NCBI GenBank assembly: GCA_049599735.1
Contig: JBMYOX010000006.1
Span: forward strand, 19,646 to 83,645
Length of the DNA: 64,000 nt
Direction of reading: 5' to 3'
DNA from: Pontibacterium sp049599735
Lineage (GTDB): Bacteria > Pseudomonadota > Gammaproteobacteria > Pseudomonadales > Balneatricaceae
In this document: positions 1-8,153 of the stretch, in pieces
How positions within the stretch are numbered: position 1 is the stretch's first letter
Layout of the letters: the number at the start of each line of letters is the position of its first letter
Program-made: the position numbers and the translations under genes
Notes under the pieces: generated by a model
Databases searched by the model: none
Told to the model about the DNA's origin: nothing
The model's input: the letters and a program-made list of their open reading frames with translations, nothing else

Positions 1-1629
1 GATGACGGTAAATCAACGCTGATTGGCCGACTGCTGCACGATTCAAAAATGATCTATGAAGATCAGCTGGCAGCCATACAAAATGAAAATGCCCGTCTGG
101 GTAATGCTGGTGAAGCACTGGACTTAGCGTTGCTGGTGGATGGCCTGCAAGCAGAGCGTGAACAGGGTATTACCATTGATGTAGCTTATCGTTATTTTTC
201 AACGGATAAGCGAAAATTTATCATCGCAGATACACCGGGGCATGAGCAATACACCCGTAATATGGCAACCGGTGCTTCAACCTGTGATCTGGCCATTATT
301 CTGATTGATGCCCGTTATGGCGTGCAGGTACAGACAAAAAGACACAGCTATATTGTTTCTCTGTTGGGTATCAAACATACCATTGTTGCAGTAAACAAAA
401 TGGATTTGGTGGATTTCAGCGAGTCACGTTTTAACGAGATCCGGGCGGAATATCAGGCGTTCAGTAAAGACCTGAACCTGCCGGATGTTCAGTTTGTGCC
501 GTTGTCAGCGCTGGAAGGTGACAACGTGGTGTCTTTATCAGAGAAAACGCCCTGGTATCAGGGGGCACCATTGATGGAAACACTGGAGCACGTTGAAATT
601 GCGAATGACCGTAATTTTGATGAACTGCGTTTTCCTGTGCAGTACGTGAACCGGCCAAACCTGGATTTCCGAGGTTATTGCGGCACCCTGACGTCAGGCA
701 TTGTACGTCCGGGTGATGAAGTAACGGTTTTACCCTCCGGCAAGTCCAGCCGGGTTAAAGCTATTGTGACTTATGAAGGTGAAATTGAAGAAGCCTTTCC
801 CCCCATGTCGGTTACCCTGACCCTTGAGGATGAAATTGATATTTCCCGGGGTGATATGCTGGTGCATTCAGACAAGGTGCCGGCGGTCAGTAATCGCTTT
901 GATGCGATGGTGGTCTGGATGTCAGAAGCAGAAATGGTGCCGGGCCGTCAGTATGATGTGAAGCTGGCAACGAGCACTGTTGCCGGGGGCATCACTAATA
1001 TTCGTCACCGGGTTGATGTGAACACAATGGCGCAGTCCGATGTGGTCAGCTTGGGCTTAAATGATATTGCCCGCTGTGAAATTACCCTGGAACGCCCGAT
1101 TGTGGTGGATGATTATCAGCAACACCGGGGCACCGGTTCGTTTATTGTGATTGACCGGTTGAGCAATGCTACGGTTGCATCAGGTATGATAGTGGCTGAT
1201 GGCGAACAGCAACTGGAAACCGGTGACCTGGATATTCTGACGGCTTCGCAGGTCAGTGGTGCTGATAAAGCGCGTCGTTTTGGACAGCAGGCGGCCACAG
1301 TGGTGATTTCCGGCGCGTCTGAGGCTGAACGTAATCAGGTGATTTATAGCCTGGAGAAACGCCTGTTTGATTACGGACGTGCGGTGGCGGTGCTTAACGA
1401 AGAAAGCCTGCCGGATACTCTGCAGTCTGATCTGCAAGCAGTGGCTTCCGTGCTTAATGCTAACGGTTTGCTGGTGCTGGCATCCAGTGATACACCTTTA
1501 GCAGGGCATTCAGTGTTGAATGTTTCTCTGGCAGGGCAGGCGGCTGAGTTGCGGTTGTCTCCGGAACAGAGCCCGGTTGCACAGGTGAGGGCAGTGATTG
1601 ACTTGCTACAGTCACACCAGTTGGTTTGA
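1..1629 (+). CDS. cysN: Sulfate adenylyltransferase subunit 1 (CysN), 5' end outside window, with vestigial APS-kinase-like tail
   Basis: GTPase subunit of ATP sulfurylase; with CysD it makes adenosine 5'-phosphosulfate in assimilatory sulfate reduction in the cytoplasm. The open frame runs in from base 1, which falls inside the P-loop (DDGKST), so roughly the first 35 residues and the start codon are missing. Other GTPase motifs are visible: DTPGHEQY near 229-252 and NKMD near 394-405. Residues up to about base 1260 align along the whole of ordinary CysN. Beyond that are about 120 extra residues that look like an APS kinase (CysC) domain whose P-loop has decayed to SGASEAERNQ and whose middle part is missing, so it should not phosphorylate APS. 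cysD is expected just upstream, outside the window. Identity of the main body is very secure; the tail assignment is inference from pattern matching. Confidence 0.95.
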   Translation, partial: DDGKSTLIGRLLHDSKMIYEDQLAAIQNENARLGNAGEALDLALLVDGLQAEREQGITIDVAYRYFSTDKRKFIIADTPGHEQYTRNMATGASTCDLAIILIDARYGVQVQTKRHSYIVSLLGIKHTIVAVNKMDLVDFSESRFNEIRAEYQAFSKDLNLPDVQFVPLSALEGDNVVSLSEKTPWYQGAPLMETLEHVEIANDRNFDELRFPVQYVNRPNLDFRGYCGTLTSGIVRPGDEVTVLPSGKSSRVKAIVTYEGEIEEAFPPMSVTLTLEDEIDISRGDMLVHSDKVPAVSNRFDAMVVWMSEAEMVPGRQYDVKLATSTVAGGITNIRHRVDVNTMAQSDVVSLGLNDIARCEITLERPIVVDDYQQHRGTGSFIVIDRLSNATVASGMIVADGEQQLETGDLDILTASQVSGADKARRFGQQAATVVISGASEAERNQVIYSLEKRLFDYGRAVAVLNEESLPDTLQSDLQAVASVLNANGLLVLASSDTPLAGHSVLNVSLAGQAAELRLSPEQSPVAQVRAVIDLLQSHQLV

Positions 1630-1700
1630 TACTGCTGTGCTATCCGTATTCCGGGTAGCGCAGAAATCAGGTCAGTCTGTGAGGTACAAGGTGGTCTAAC

Positions 1701-1722
1701 AAGCGGCGATAAGCCGCTTTCC
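1701..1722 (+). terminator. Probable terminator after cysN
   Basis: A 7-bp perfect stem (AAGCGGC / GCCGCTT) with a 5-base loop lies 70 bases after the cysN stop and is followed by TTTCCTG. The T run is short, so termination may be only partial. Confidence 0.5.
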
Positions 1723-1779
1723 TGTTCACATTGAGTTGCATCAAAGGTGTGGCTCTATCGGAGCAAGCAGAATCCCGAT

Positions 1780-1820
1780 AAAATTAGCACCTTCTAATTT
1801 TAACCCCGGTACAGTCCGGG
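1780..1820 (+). promoter_or_regulatory. Two tandem hairpins in the rnfA leader
   Basis: AAAATTAG-cacctt-CTAATTTT (8 bp perfect stem, 1780-1801) is followed at once by CCCGG-tacagt-CCGGG (1805-1820). They end 26 bases before the rnfA start codon. No known riboswitch consensus was recognised. They may shape rnf mRNA stability or carry an operator; function is unknown. Confidence 0.4.
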
Positions 1821-1846
1821 ACGTCAAATAGCTGCAACGAATCCTT

Positions 1847-2428
1847 ATGACAGAATATCTCTTTATTCTGATCAGTACGGTGTTAGTGAATAACTTTGTA
1901 CTGGTCCAGTTCCTCGGCTTATGCCCGTTTATGGGGGTGTCCAATAAACTGGAAACCGCCATGGGCATGTCCCTGGCGACCACCTTTGTGCTGACCTTGT
2001 CATCGGTCTGCAGTTACCTGGTGTTTGCTTATATTCTGCAACCCCTGGGGCTGGCGTACCTGCAAACCATTGCCTTTATTCTGGTTATTGCGGTGGTGGT
2101 TCAGTTTACTGAGATGGTGGTGCATAAAACCAGTCCGATCCTTTATAAAGTGCTGGGCATTTTTCTGCCGCTGATCACCACTAACTGTGCGGTACTGGGT
2201 GTAGCTCTGCTAAATATTAAAAAACAGAACGGCTTTATGGATTCCATCGTTTACGGTTTTGGCGCGGCGGTGGGTTTTTCCCTGGCGTTGATTCTGTTTT
2301 CAGCCATTCGGGAGCGTATCGCCGTGGCGGATGTGCCTGCCCCTTTTAAAGGCTCGGCAATTGGCATGGTCACAGCCGGTTTAATGTCCCTGGCTTTTAT
2401 GGGATTTGCCGGGCTGGTTCAGTTTTAA
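1847..2428 (+). CDS. rnfA: Ion-translocating oxidoreductase subunit A (RnfA/RsxA)
   Basis: Integral inner-membrane subunit of the Rnf complex, which couples electron transfer between ferredoxin and NADH to ion movement; in E. coli the same complex (Rsx) keeps SoxR reduced. The 193-residue product is the usual family length and almost wholly hydrophobic with about six membrane segments. The N-terminus (NNFVLVQFLGLCPFMGVS) and the mid-protein TTNCAVLG stretch are family signatures; the two Cys around these motifs are proposed in Rnf literature to bind an Fe-S centre with RnfE. First gene of rnfABCDGE; 15 bases separate it from rnfB. It is a homologue of RnfE encoded at the far end of the operon. 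Confidence 0.97.
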   Translation: MTEYLFILISTVLVNNFVLVQFLGLCPFMGVSNKLETAMGMSLATTFVLTLSSVCSYLVFAYILQPLGLAYLQTIAFILVIAVVVQFTEMVVHKTSPILYKVLGIFLPLITTNCAVLGVALLNIKKQNGFMDSIVYGFGAAVGFSLALILFSAIRERIAVADVPAPFKGSAIGMVTAGLMSLAFMGFAGLVQF

Positions 2429-2443
2429 GATGCGGAGACTACG

Positions 2444-3049
2444 ATGAGTGCTGTTTTTATTGCCGTTGTTGTTTTAGCAACGCTGGCAATTATTTTTGGT
2501 CTTGTGCTGGGTTATGCTTCGGTGCGTTTTCGCGTTGAAGGCAATCCGATTGTTGATCAGATCGATTCCCTGCTGCCACAAACCCAGTGTGGCCAGTGTG
2601 GCCATCCGGGCTGTCGGCCTTATGCAGAAGCCATTGCCAGTGGGGAAGCCATTAATAAGTGCCCGCCAGGTGGTCAGTCTACCGTGGATGCATTGGCTGA
2701 TTTACTGGATGTTGAAGCCCTGCCCCTGGATGCCGAAGATGCCGCCGAACCGGTTAAAACCGTAGCTTATATCCGTGAAGATGAATGTATCGGCTGCACC
2801 AAATGTATCCAGGCCTGCCCGGTGGATGCCATTTTGGGGGCTGCCAAACAAATGCATACGGTGATTGTTTCAGAATGCACGGGTTGTGACTTGTGTGTTG
2901 AACCTTGCCCGGTTGATTGTATTGATATGTTACCTGTAGAAACCACCCTGAATACCTGGAAGTGGGATATGCCAAAATCCGGTGTAGAGCTGATTGCAAC
3001 GGACCGGGGCCGTGGTGAAGCCTTTGCTGATAAAGAGGAAGCTGCCTGA
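2444..3049 (+). CDS. rnfB: Rnf complex subunit B, iron-sulphur protein
   Basis: Membrane-anchored ferredoxin-like subunit that is the electron entry or exit point of the Rnf complex. The 201-residue protein has an N-terminal membrane helix (about 3-25), a Cys-rich Fe-S domain (CGQCGHPGC, about residues 49-57) and two bacterial ferredoxin [4Fe-4S] motifs, CIGCTKCIQACP and CTGCDLCVEPCP, in the second half. The length matches short gammaproteobacterial RnfB/RsxB. The ATG is preceded by GGAG at 8 bases. The stop overlaps the rnfC start in TGATG, so translation of the two is probably coupled. Confidence 0.97.
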   Translation: MSAVFIAVVVLATLAIIFGLVLGYASVRFRVEGNPIVDQIDSLLPQTQCGQCGHPGCRPYAEAIASGEAINKCPPGGQSTVDALADLLDVEALPLDAEDAAEPVKTVAYIREDECIGCTKCIQACPVDAILGAAKQMHTVIVSECTGCDLCVEPCPVDCIDMLPVETTLNTWKWDMPKSGVELIATDRGRGEAFADKEEAA

Positions 3050-5598
3050 TGGCACGTGTCTATTCATTCCACGGCGGTATTCACCCACCGGAAAATAAAC
3101 GTCAGTCTAATGGTGCGCCTATCAGACCGGCGCCTGTGCCTGAAACCCTGGTACTGCCGTTATCTCAGCATATAGGTTCACCTGCTGAGCCTTTGGTGAA
3201 GGTGGGTGATCGGGTGCTTAAGGGGCAATTGATTGCCGAGCCTATCGGGCGGATCAGTGCCAGTTTACACGCGCCAACCTCAGGCACGGTGTCTTCTATT
3301 GGTTTACAGCCGGTGCCCCATGCCTCGGGTATGGATGCCCCTTGTATTGTTATTAAAACCGATGGTCGGGATGAATGGGTCGAGCATCAGGGGCTGACGG
3401 ATTACACCGCACTGAGTAAACCTGAGCTGATTAACTACGTACGCGGCTGCGGCATTGCCGGTATGGGCGGGGCCGGTTTCCCCACGGATGTAAAATTACA
3501 TCTGGGTGATGATCATATTGTTAATACACTGATTATCAATGCGGCTGAATGTGAGCCTTATATTACGGCAGATGATCTGCTGATGCGTGAACGTGCCGAC
3601 CAGATTATTGGTGGCATTGAAGTGATCGCACACCTGTTGCAGCCCAGCCATATTATGATTGGCATCGAGGATAATAAACCTCAGGCAATTCGTGCTATTG
3701 AAGAGGTGGTTCGCGGTCATCGGCTGAATATTGATGTGGTTGTGGTGCCTACCAAATATCCATCGGGTGGTGAAAAACAGCTGATAAAACTGCTGACCGG
3801 TGTGGAGGTGCCCAGCGGGCGTATCCCTGCGGATGTGGGCATTGTCTGTCAGAACGTGGGCACGACCAGTGCGATTTATCGGGCGGTGCACAACGGTGAG
3901 CCACTGATATCCCGGGTGGTGACTATTACGGGTGATGCGGTTGAAAATCCCCGGAACCTGGAGGTGCTGATTGGCACCCCTTACCGCACGTTGCTGGATG
4001 CGGCGGGTGTGCATCGTGATGCGCTTTATCGTCTGGTAATGGGCGGCCCTATGATGGGCTTCACCATGAAAAGTGAGGCAATACCGGTTATAAAAACCAC
4101 GAACTGTATTATTGCCGCGACCCACGAAGAAATGCCACCGGCACCACCGGCACAAAGTTGTATCCGCTGTGGCATGTGTGAGCAGGTCTGCCCGGCTGAG
4201 CTTTTGCCCCAGCAGTTGTACTGGTTTGCCAAAGGTAAAGAATACGACAAGGCCAAACACCATAATTTGTTTGACTGTATTGAATGTGGTGCCTGCTCTT
4301 ATGTCTGCCCCAGTAATATTCCGCTGGTGCAGTATTACCGCAATGCCAAGTCTGAAATTCGTAGCGAAGAAGCTGAAAAGCACAAAGCAGAACATGCCCG
4401 TGAACGTTTTGAAGCCCGCCAGGCACGTCTGGAACGGGAAAAAGTTGAAAAAGAAGAGCGTCGAAAAGCCCGTGCTGCAGAAGCAATGAAAGCCCAGGCG
4501 GCTAAGAAAAACAGCCTGTCTGCGACATCGGCTGTTGCAGTGGATGAGACTAAAGCACTTAAAACCGCTGCGGCGGTAGCGCGCACTAAGCTGAAAAAAG
4601 CCCAGAAGGCGGTTGATCTGGCGACAGAGGCGGGTGCTGACAATCTGCCGTTGCTGCAGGCTGAGTTAAAAGCAGCTGAGCAGGCCTCACAAGCCGCACA
4701 GGTTAAGTTAGAGCAGGCTGAAAAAGGGGCGGTTGTTAACACCGATGTGCCGGATCTTAAGGCGCTTAAAACCGCGGCGGCCGTTGCCCGCACTAAGCTG
4801 AAAAAAGCACAGACTGCGCTTAAAACAGCCGAAGAAAAAGGTCAGGATGGCATTGAGCCGTTGCGTGATACCTTGAAAGTCTTAGAAGAAAAATCAGCCG
4901 CCGCAGAGCAGGCTTATGAAAAGGCGCAGTCGACTCCCGAACCTGCTGCGCCTGTACTGGACAGCAAACAGCTTAAAACGGCAGCGGCTGTTGCCAGAAC
5001 AAAACTGAAGCAGGCAGAAAAAGCCCTGTTAACGGCCCGTGATGCCGGTGAACCCGATGTGGCCGCGCTTGAGGCTAAAGTGACAGAATTGCAGGCCAAA
5101 GTGACTTCGACTCAGAAAGCCTTTGAGGCTGCAGAATCGGGTGCTTCAGCCTCAGTGGGTGGGCCTGTGGTTAATCTGGACGAACTTAAAGCCGACCGGG
5201 ATAGTGCACGGGCTAAGTTTGAAAAGGCTCAGGCTGCCGCTAATATGGCGGCAGAAAAAGGGTTGCCAACCGCTGAGAAAATGAAAGCGGGTGTGGAAAA
5301 ATTGCGCGGTAAATATGAAGCAGCTCGTCAGGCTTTTGAGGATGCCGCCCGGCCTGCGAAGCCAGGGGCTGATTTATCGGCCCTGAAAGCAGATATGGAC
5401 TCAGCCGGTGCTAAAGTTAAAAAAGCCCGGGCGGCTGCACAAATGGCGGAAGAAAAAGGTCTGCCAACGGCTGATAAAATGAAAGCCGGTGTGGAAAAGC
5501 TGAATGCCAAGTACGAAGAAGCCCGACAAGCTTATGAACAGGCTGGTGGTATAACCGAACCTCAGGCGCGGCCTGATCCTGTAACCCTGACTGAGTAA
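3049..5598 (+). CDS. rnfC: Rnf complex subunit C with long Ala/Lys-rich repeat tail
   Basis: Peripheral NADH/FMN/Fe-S subunit of the Rnf complex. Residues 1-430 hold the conserved core: NADH-binding part (GMGGAGFPT near residue 138) and two ferredoxin motifs, CIRCGMCEQVCP near 371-382 and CIECGACSYVCP near 410-421. From about residue 440 to the end (849) the protein becomes a charged, alanine-rich helical tail that includes five tandem units of 66-72 residues. E. coli RsxC also has an Ala-rich repeated tail (740 aa in total), so the feature is known for the family, but this one is long. The ATG overlaps the rnfB stop; rnfD starts 14 bases after the stop. The tail may dock the NADH unit to the membrane or to a partner; that is inference. 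Confidence 0.95.
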   Translation: MARVYSFHGGIHPPENKRQSNGAPIRPAPVPETLVLPLSQHIGSPAEPLVKVGDRVLKGQLIAEPIGRISASLHAPTSGTVSSIGLQPVPHASGMDAPCIVIKTDGRDEWVEHQGLTDYTALSKPELINYVRGCGIAGMGGAGFPTDVKLHLGDDHIVNTLIINAAECEPYITADDLLMRERADQIIGGIEVIAHLLQPSHIMIGIEDNKPQAIRAIEEVVRGHRLNIDVVVVPTKYPSGGEKQLIKLLTGVEVPSGRIPADVGIVCQNVGTTSAIYRAVHNGEPLISRVVTITGDAVENPRNLEVLIGTPYRTLLDAAGVHRDALYRLVMGGPMMGFTMKSEAIPVIKTTNCIIAATHEEMPPAPPAQSCIRCGMCEQVCPAELLPQQLYWFAKGKEYDKAKHHNLFDCIECGACSYVCPSNIPLVQYYRNAKSEIRSEEAEKHKAEHARERFEARQARLEREKVEKEERRKARAAEAMKAQAAKKNSLSATSAVAVDETKALKTAAAVARTKLKKAQKAVDLATEAGADNLPLLQAELKAAEQASQAAQVKLEQAEKGAVVNTDVPDLKALKTAAAVARTKLKKAQTALKTAEEKGQDGIEPLRDTLKVLEEKSAAAEQAYEKAQSTPEPAAPVLDSKQLKTAAAVARTKLKQAEKALLTARDAGEPDVAALEAKVTELQAKVTSTQKAFEAAESGASASVGGPVVNLDELKADRDSARAKFEKAQAAANMAAEKGLPTAEKMKAGVEKLRGKYEAARQAFEDAARPAKPGADLSALKADMDSAGAKVKKARAAAQMAEEKGLPTADKMKAGVEKLNAKYEEARQAYEQAGGITEPQARPDPVTLTE
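4558..5557 (+). repeat. Five tandem coiled-coil units in the rnfC tail
   Basis: Units start near residues 504, 572, 641, 713 and 779 of RnfC. Units 1-3 open with LKTAAAVARTKLK; units 4-5 open with LKAD-DSA-AK and share EKGLPTA-KMKAGVEKL. The first three are also close at DNA level (for example around 4558-4603 and 4764-4809), a substrate for repeat gain or loss by recombination. Confidence 0.85.
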
Positions 5599-5612
5599 GG
5601 ACCGACTGACTG

Positions 5613-6668
5613 ATGGCTTTAATTCGATCCAGTTCTCCCCACCTGCATAAGGTCAACCATACCGGCCGGGTGATGCGTCTGGTGTTACTTGCAACACTGC
5701 CGGGCCTGCTGGCGATGACCTTCTTTTTTGGCTGGGGAACCCTGATCAATGTGATTTGGGCATCCCTGCTGGCGGTGGGTTTTGAAACAGCTATGCTATT
5801 GCTGCGAAAGCGCCCTCTGGATTTTTATCTGAAGGATTACAGCGCGGTTGTCACTGCGGTGCTGTTAGGTCTGGCCCTGCCACCCTTTGCGCCCTGGTGG
5901 GTGACTCTGGTGGGTGTTTTTGTGGCCATTGTGATTGCAAAACACCTTTATGGTGGCCTGGGACAGAACCCGTTTAACCCGGCTATGGTGGCCTATGCGC
6001 TGCTGCTGATCTCTTTCCCGGTCCCTATGACAAGCTGGACCGCGCCATTTATGCTGGCCGATGCCGACAGTGGACGAGCTGTACTGGGCTTGTTTGATAC
6101 ACTGAGGCTTATTTTTGGCAGTGTGGACATAAGCCTGATTGACAATTATACCAGCGCCACGCCGCTGGATGTGATGCGACACCGTGCGGGCCTTACCACA
6201 GAGGAAGCCTGGCGGCAGGTGCCTGTGCTGGCCAGTGGTATTGGTGCCTGGCATGCGGTCAGTGCGGCTTATATGATGGGCGGTATTTTCCTGCTTTATC
6301 ACAAGATATTTACCTGGCATACACCGGTGGCCGTTCTGGTCTCTCTGGGACTTTTATCCAGTGTGTTTTTTGCAGTATCACCGGATGTCTACGCCGATCC
6401 CTTTTTCCACCTGACGGTGGGTGGCACGATGCTGGCTGCGTTTTTTATCGCAACCGACCCGGTTACCGCAGCGACCAGTAACAAAGGAAAAATCTATTAT
6501 GGCGTGGGTATTGGTGTGCTGGTTTATGTGATCCGTACCTGGGGTGCTTACCCGGATGCTGTTGCGTTTGCTGTGCTGTTAATGAACCTGACAGCGCCTT
6601 TTATTGATCAGTATACGCAGCCACGTACTTATGGACACGCCAGGGCAAACCGGGGCCAGAAGGGATAA
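5613..6668 (+). CDS. rnfD: Rnf complex subunit D, membrane flavoprotein
   Basis: Integral membrane subunit carrying covalent FMN, related to NqrB of Na+-translocating NADH:quinone reductase. The 351-residue product shows about eight to ten membrane segments. The flavinylation signature SATP is at residues 181-184, placing the FMN-bearing threonine at 183. GGLGQNPFNPAM and ATDPVTA are further family landmarks. It is spaced 14 bases from rnfC and 2 bases from rnfG, so it sits in one transcript. An ApbE-type flavin transferase would be needed for maturation; none is in this window. Confidence 0.96.
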   Translation: MALIRSSSPHLHKVNHTGRVMRLVLLATLPGLLAMTFFFGWGTLINVIWASLLAVGFETAMLLLRKRPLDFYLKDYSAVVTAVLLGLALPPFAPWWVTLVGVFVAIVIAKHLYGGLGQNPFNPAMVAYALLLISFPVPMTSWTAPFMLADADSGRAVLGLFDTLRLIFGSVDISLIDNYTSATPLDVMRHRAGLTTEEAWRQVPVLASGIGAWHAVSAAYMMGGIFLLYHKIFTWHTPVAVLVSLGLLSSVFFAVSPDVYADPFFHLTVGGTMLAAFFIATDPVTAATSNKGKIYYGVGIGVLVYVIRTWGAYPDAVAFAVLLMNLTAPFIDQYTQPRTYGHARANRGQKG

Positions 6669-6670
6669 TC

Positions 6671-7309
6671 ATGAAAGAAATTTTTTCAGCGATCCGCAGT
6701 AGTACGCTGGGTATTACTTTATTTGCCATTGTTACCGCCGGACTGATTGCGATTACTCAGGTAAGCACTGAAGACCTGATTATAAAGAATGAGCGTGAAG
6801 CACGGGCCAGGGCTTTGTACGAAATTATTCCTCGTGACCGCATTGATAACGAGATGCTGGATGACCGGGTTGCCTTTGTTGCGCCTGAACTATTGGGCCA
6901 TGGGCAACCGACGGATGCTTACCGCGCCCGGCGTAATGGTCAGGTAGTCGCCGTGATTATGCCGGTGATTGCACCTGATGGTTACAGTGGAGCCATTAAC
7001 TTAATTGTAGGCATTAACCGTAACGGTACGATTGCGGGTGTCCGGGTCTTATCCCATAAAGAAACACCAGGGCTGGGTGATAAGGTGGATCTGAAGAAAT
7101 CTGACTGGATACTGAGTTTTAATGGGCAAAGCCGGGATGGTGAACAGGATAAAAGCTGGGCTGTACAAAAAGATGGTGGCCGCTTTGATCAGTTCACCGG
7201 TGCAACGATTACACCACGTGCGGTGGTTTCAGCAACGGGTCGTGCGCTCGCATATTTTGACCTGAATAAAGTGGCACTTCTGGGCTCATCAACAGGGGAG
7301 ACAAACTAA
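6671..7309 (+). CDS. rnfG: Rnf complex subunit G, periplasmic flavoprotein
   Basis: FMN-bearing subunit facing the periplasm, related to NqrC. A single N-terminal membrane helix (about residues 10-30) is followed by the FMN-binding domain. The flavinylation motif TGAT occupies residues 176-179, so Thr179 should carry the flavin. HKETPGLGDKV near residue 138-148 is the other conserved block. Length (212) is normal. The stop TAA overlaps the rnfE start in TAATG. Confidence 0.96.
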   Translation: MKEIFSAIRSSTLGITLFAIVTAGLIAITQVSTEDLIIKNEREARARALYEIIPRDRIDNEMLDDRVAFVAPELLGHGQPTDAYRARRNGQVVAVIMPVIAPDGYSGAINLIVGINRNGTIAGVRVLSHKETPGLGDKVDLKKSDWILSFNGQSRDGEQDKSWAVQKDGGRFDQFTGATITPRAVVSATGRALAYFDLNKVALLGSSTGETN

Positions 7310-8010
7310 TGTCCACTGATGTTAAAAAAATCACCCTGGACGGTCTCTGGCACAATAACCCGGCGTTGGTACAGTTGCTGGGGTTATGTCCGCTGCTGGC
7401 GGTGACCGGCTCGGTGGTTAATGCGCTGGGCCTGGGGCTGGCCAGTACGCTGGTGCTGCTGGGCTCTAACCTGACCATTTCAGCGTTCCGGAAGTTTGTG
7501 CCTGAATCGGTACGTCTGCCGGTATTTGTGATGATTATTGCGGCTTTTGTAACCTCAATTGAGCTGCTGATGCAGGCCTTTACGTATGAGCTGTACCAGA
7601 TACTGGGTATCTTTATTCCACTGATTGTTACCAACTGCGCCATTATGGGCCGTGCGGATGCCTTTGCCTGTAAAAACCCGGTACCGGCGGCCGCACTGGA
7701 CGGCTTGATGATGGGCACGGGTTTTACCATTGTACTTTGTTTGCTGGGCGCTATGAGAGAAAGCCTGGGTTCCGGTACATTGTTTGCCAATATGCAGCTG
7801 TTGTTTGGTGCGCAGGCCGAAAGCTGGAAAATTGTGCTGATTGATGATTACAGTGGTTTCCTGTTTGCCGTGCTGCCACCAGGTGCGTTTGTGGGCATGG
7901 GATTGCTGATAGCGATAAAAAATATTATTGATACCCGCCTGAAAGCAAGAAAAGCACAAAACACAATGGTTGAAAAAGTTGAGCGGCAACGGGTGCGCGT
8001 AACGGGCTGA
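7309..8010 (+). CDS. rnfE: Rnf complex subunit E
   Basis: Integral membrane subunit homologous to RnfA, with which it forms an inverted pair in the ion-translocating core. It has about six membrane helices. The Cys-containing signatures QLLGLCPLLAVT near the N-terminus and TNCAIMGRADAFA in the middle are visible. At 233 residues it is of normal size with a basic C-terminal tail (KARKAQ...VERQRVRV). It is the last rnf gene; in E. coli nth follows directly, whereas here two signalling genes intervene. Confidence 0.96.
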   Translation: MSTDVKKITLDGLWHNNPALVQLLGLCPLLAVTGSVVNALGLGLASTLVLLGSNLTISAFRKFVPESVRLPVFVMIIAAFVTSIELLMQAFTYELYQILGIFIPLIVTNCAIMGRADAFACKNPVPAAALDGLMMGTGFTIVLCLLGAMRESLGSGTLFANMQLLFGAQAESWKIVLIDDYSGFLFAVLPPGAFVGMGLLIAIKNIIDTRLKARKAQNTMVEKVERQRVRVTG

Positions 8011-8115
8011 TAGGCAGCTTTTACAGATCGGGGCGTGCTCAGGATATACTTGCGGCCATTTTAAACCGGTTATTGTCTTAACCCCTAAGATCCGATAGGC
8101 TGAAACTTCCCTGCA

Positions 8116-8139
8116 ATTCGCCGCACTATTCGCCGCACT
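8116..8139 (+). repeat. Perfect 12-bp tandem duplication before the receiver-CheC gene
   Basis: ATTCGCCGCACT occurs twice head to tail, ending 14 bases before the start codon at 8154 and just before its GGAG ribosome binding site. It could be a protein site, a slippage product or a target duplication trace; I cannot decide. Confidence 0.6.
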
Positions 8140-8153
8140 AATGGAGTCTTGGT

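Noticed and set aside
3496..4395. Minus-strand open frame of 299 codons opposite rnfC
   Set aside because: Lies wholly within a strongly supported gene; translation shows no domain pattern.
4335..4793. Ala/Ser-rich minus-strand frame under the rnfC tail
   Set aside because: Reverse reading of the alanine-lysine repeat DNA; composition only.
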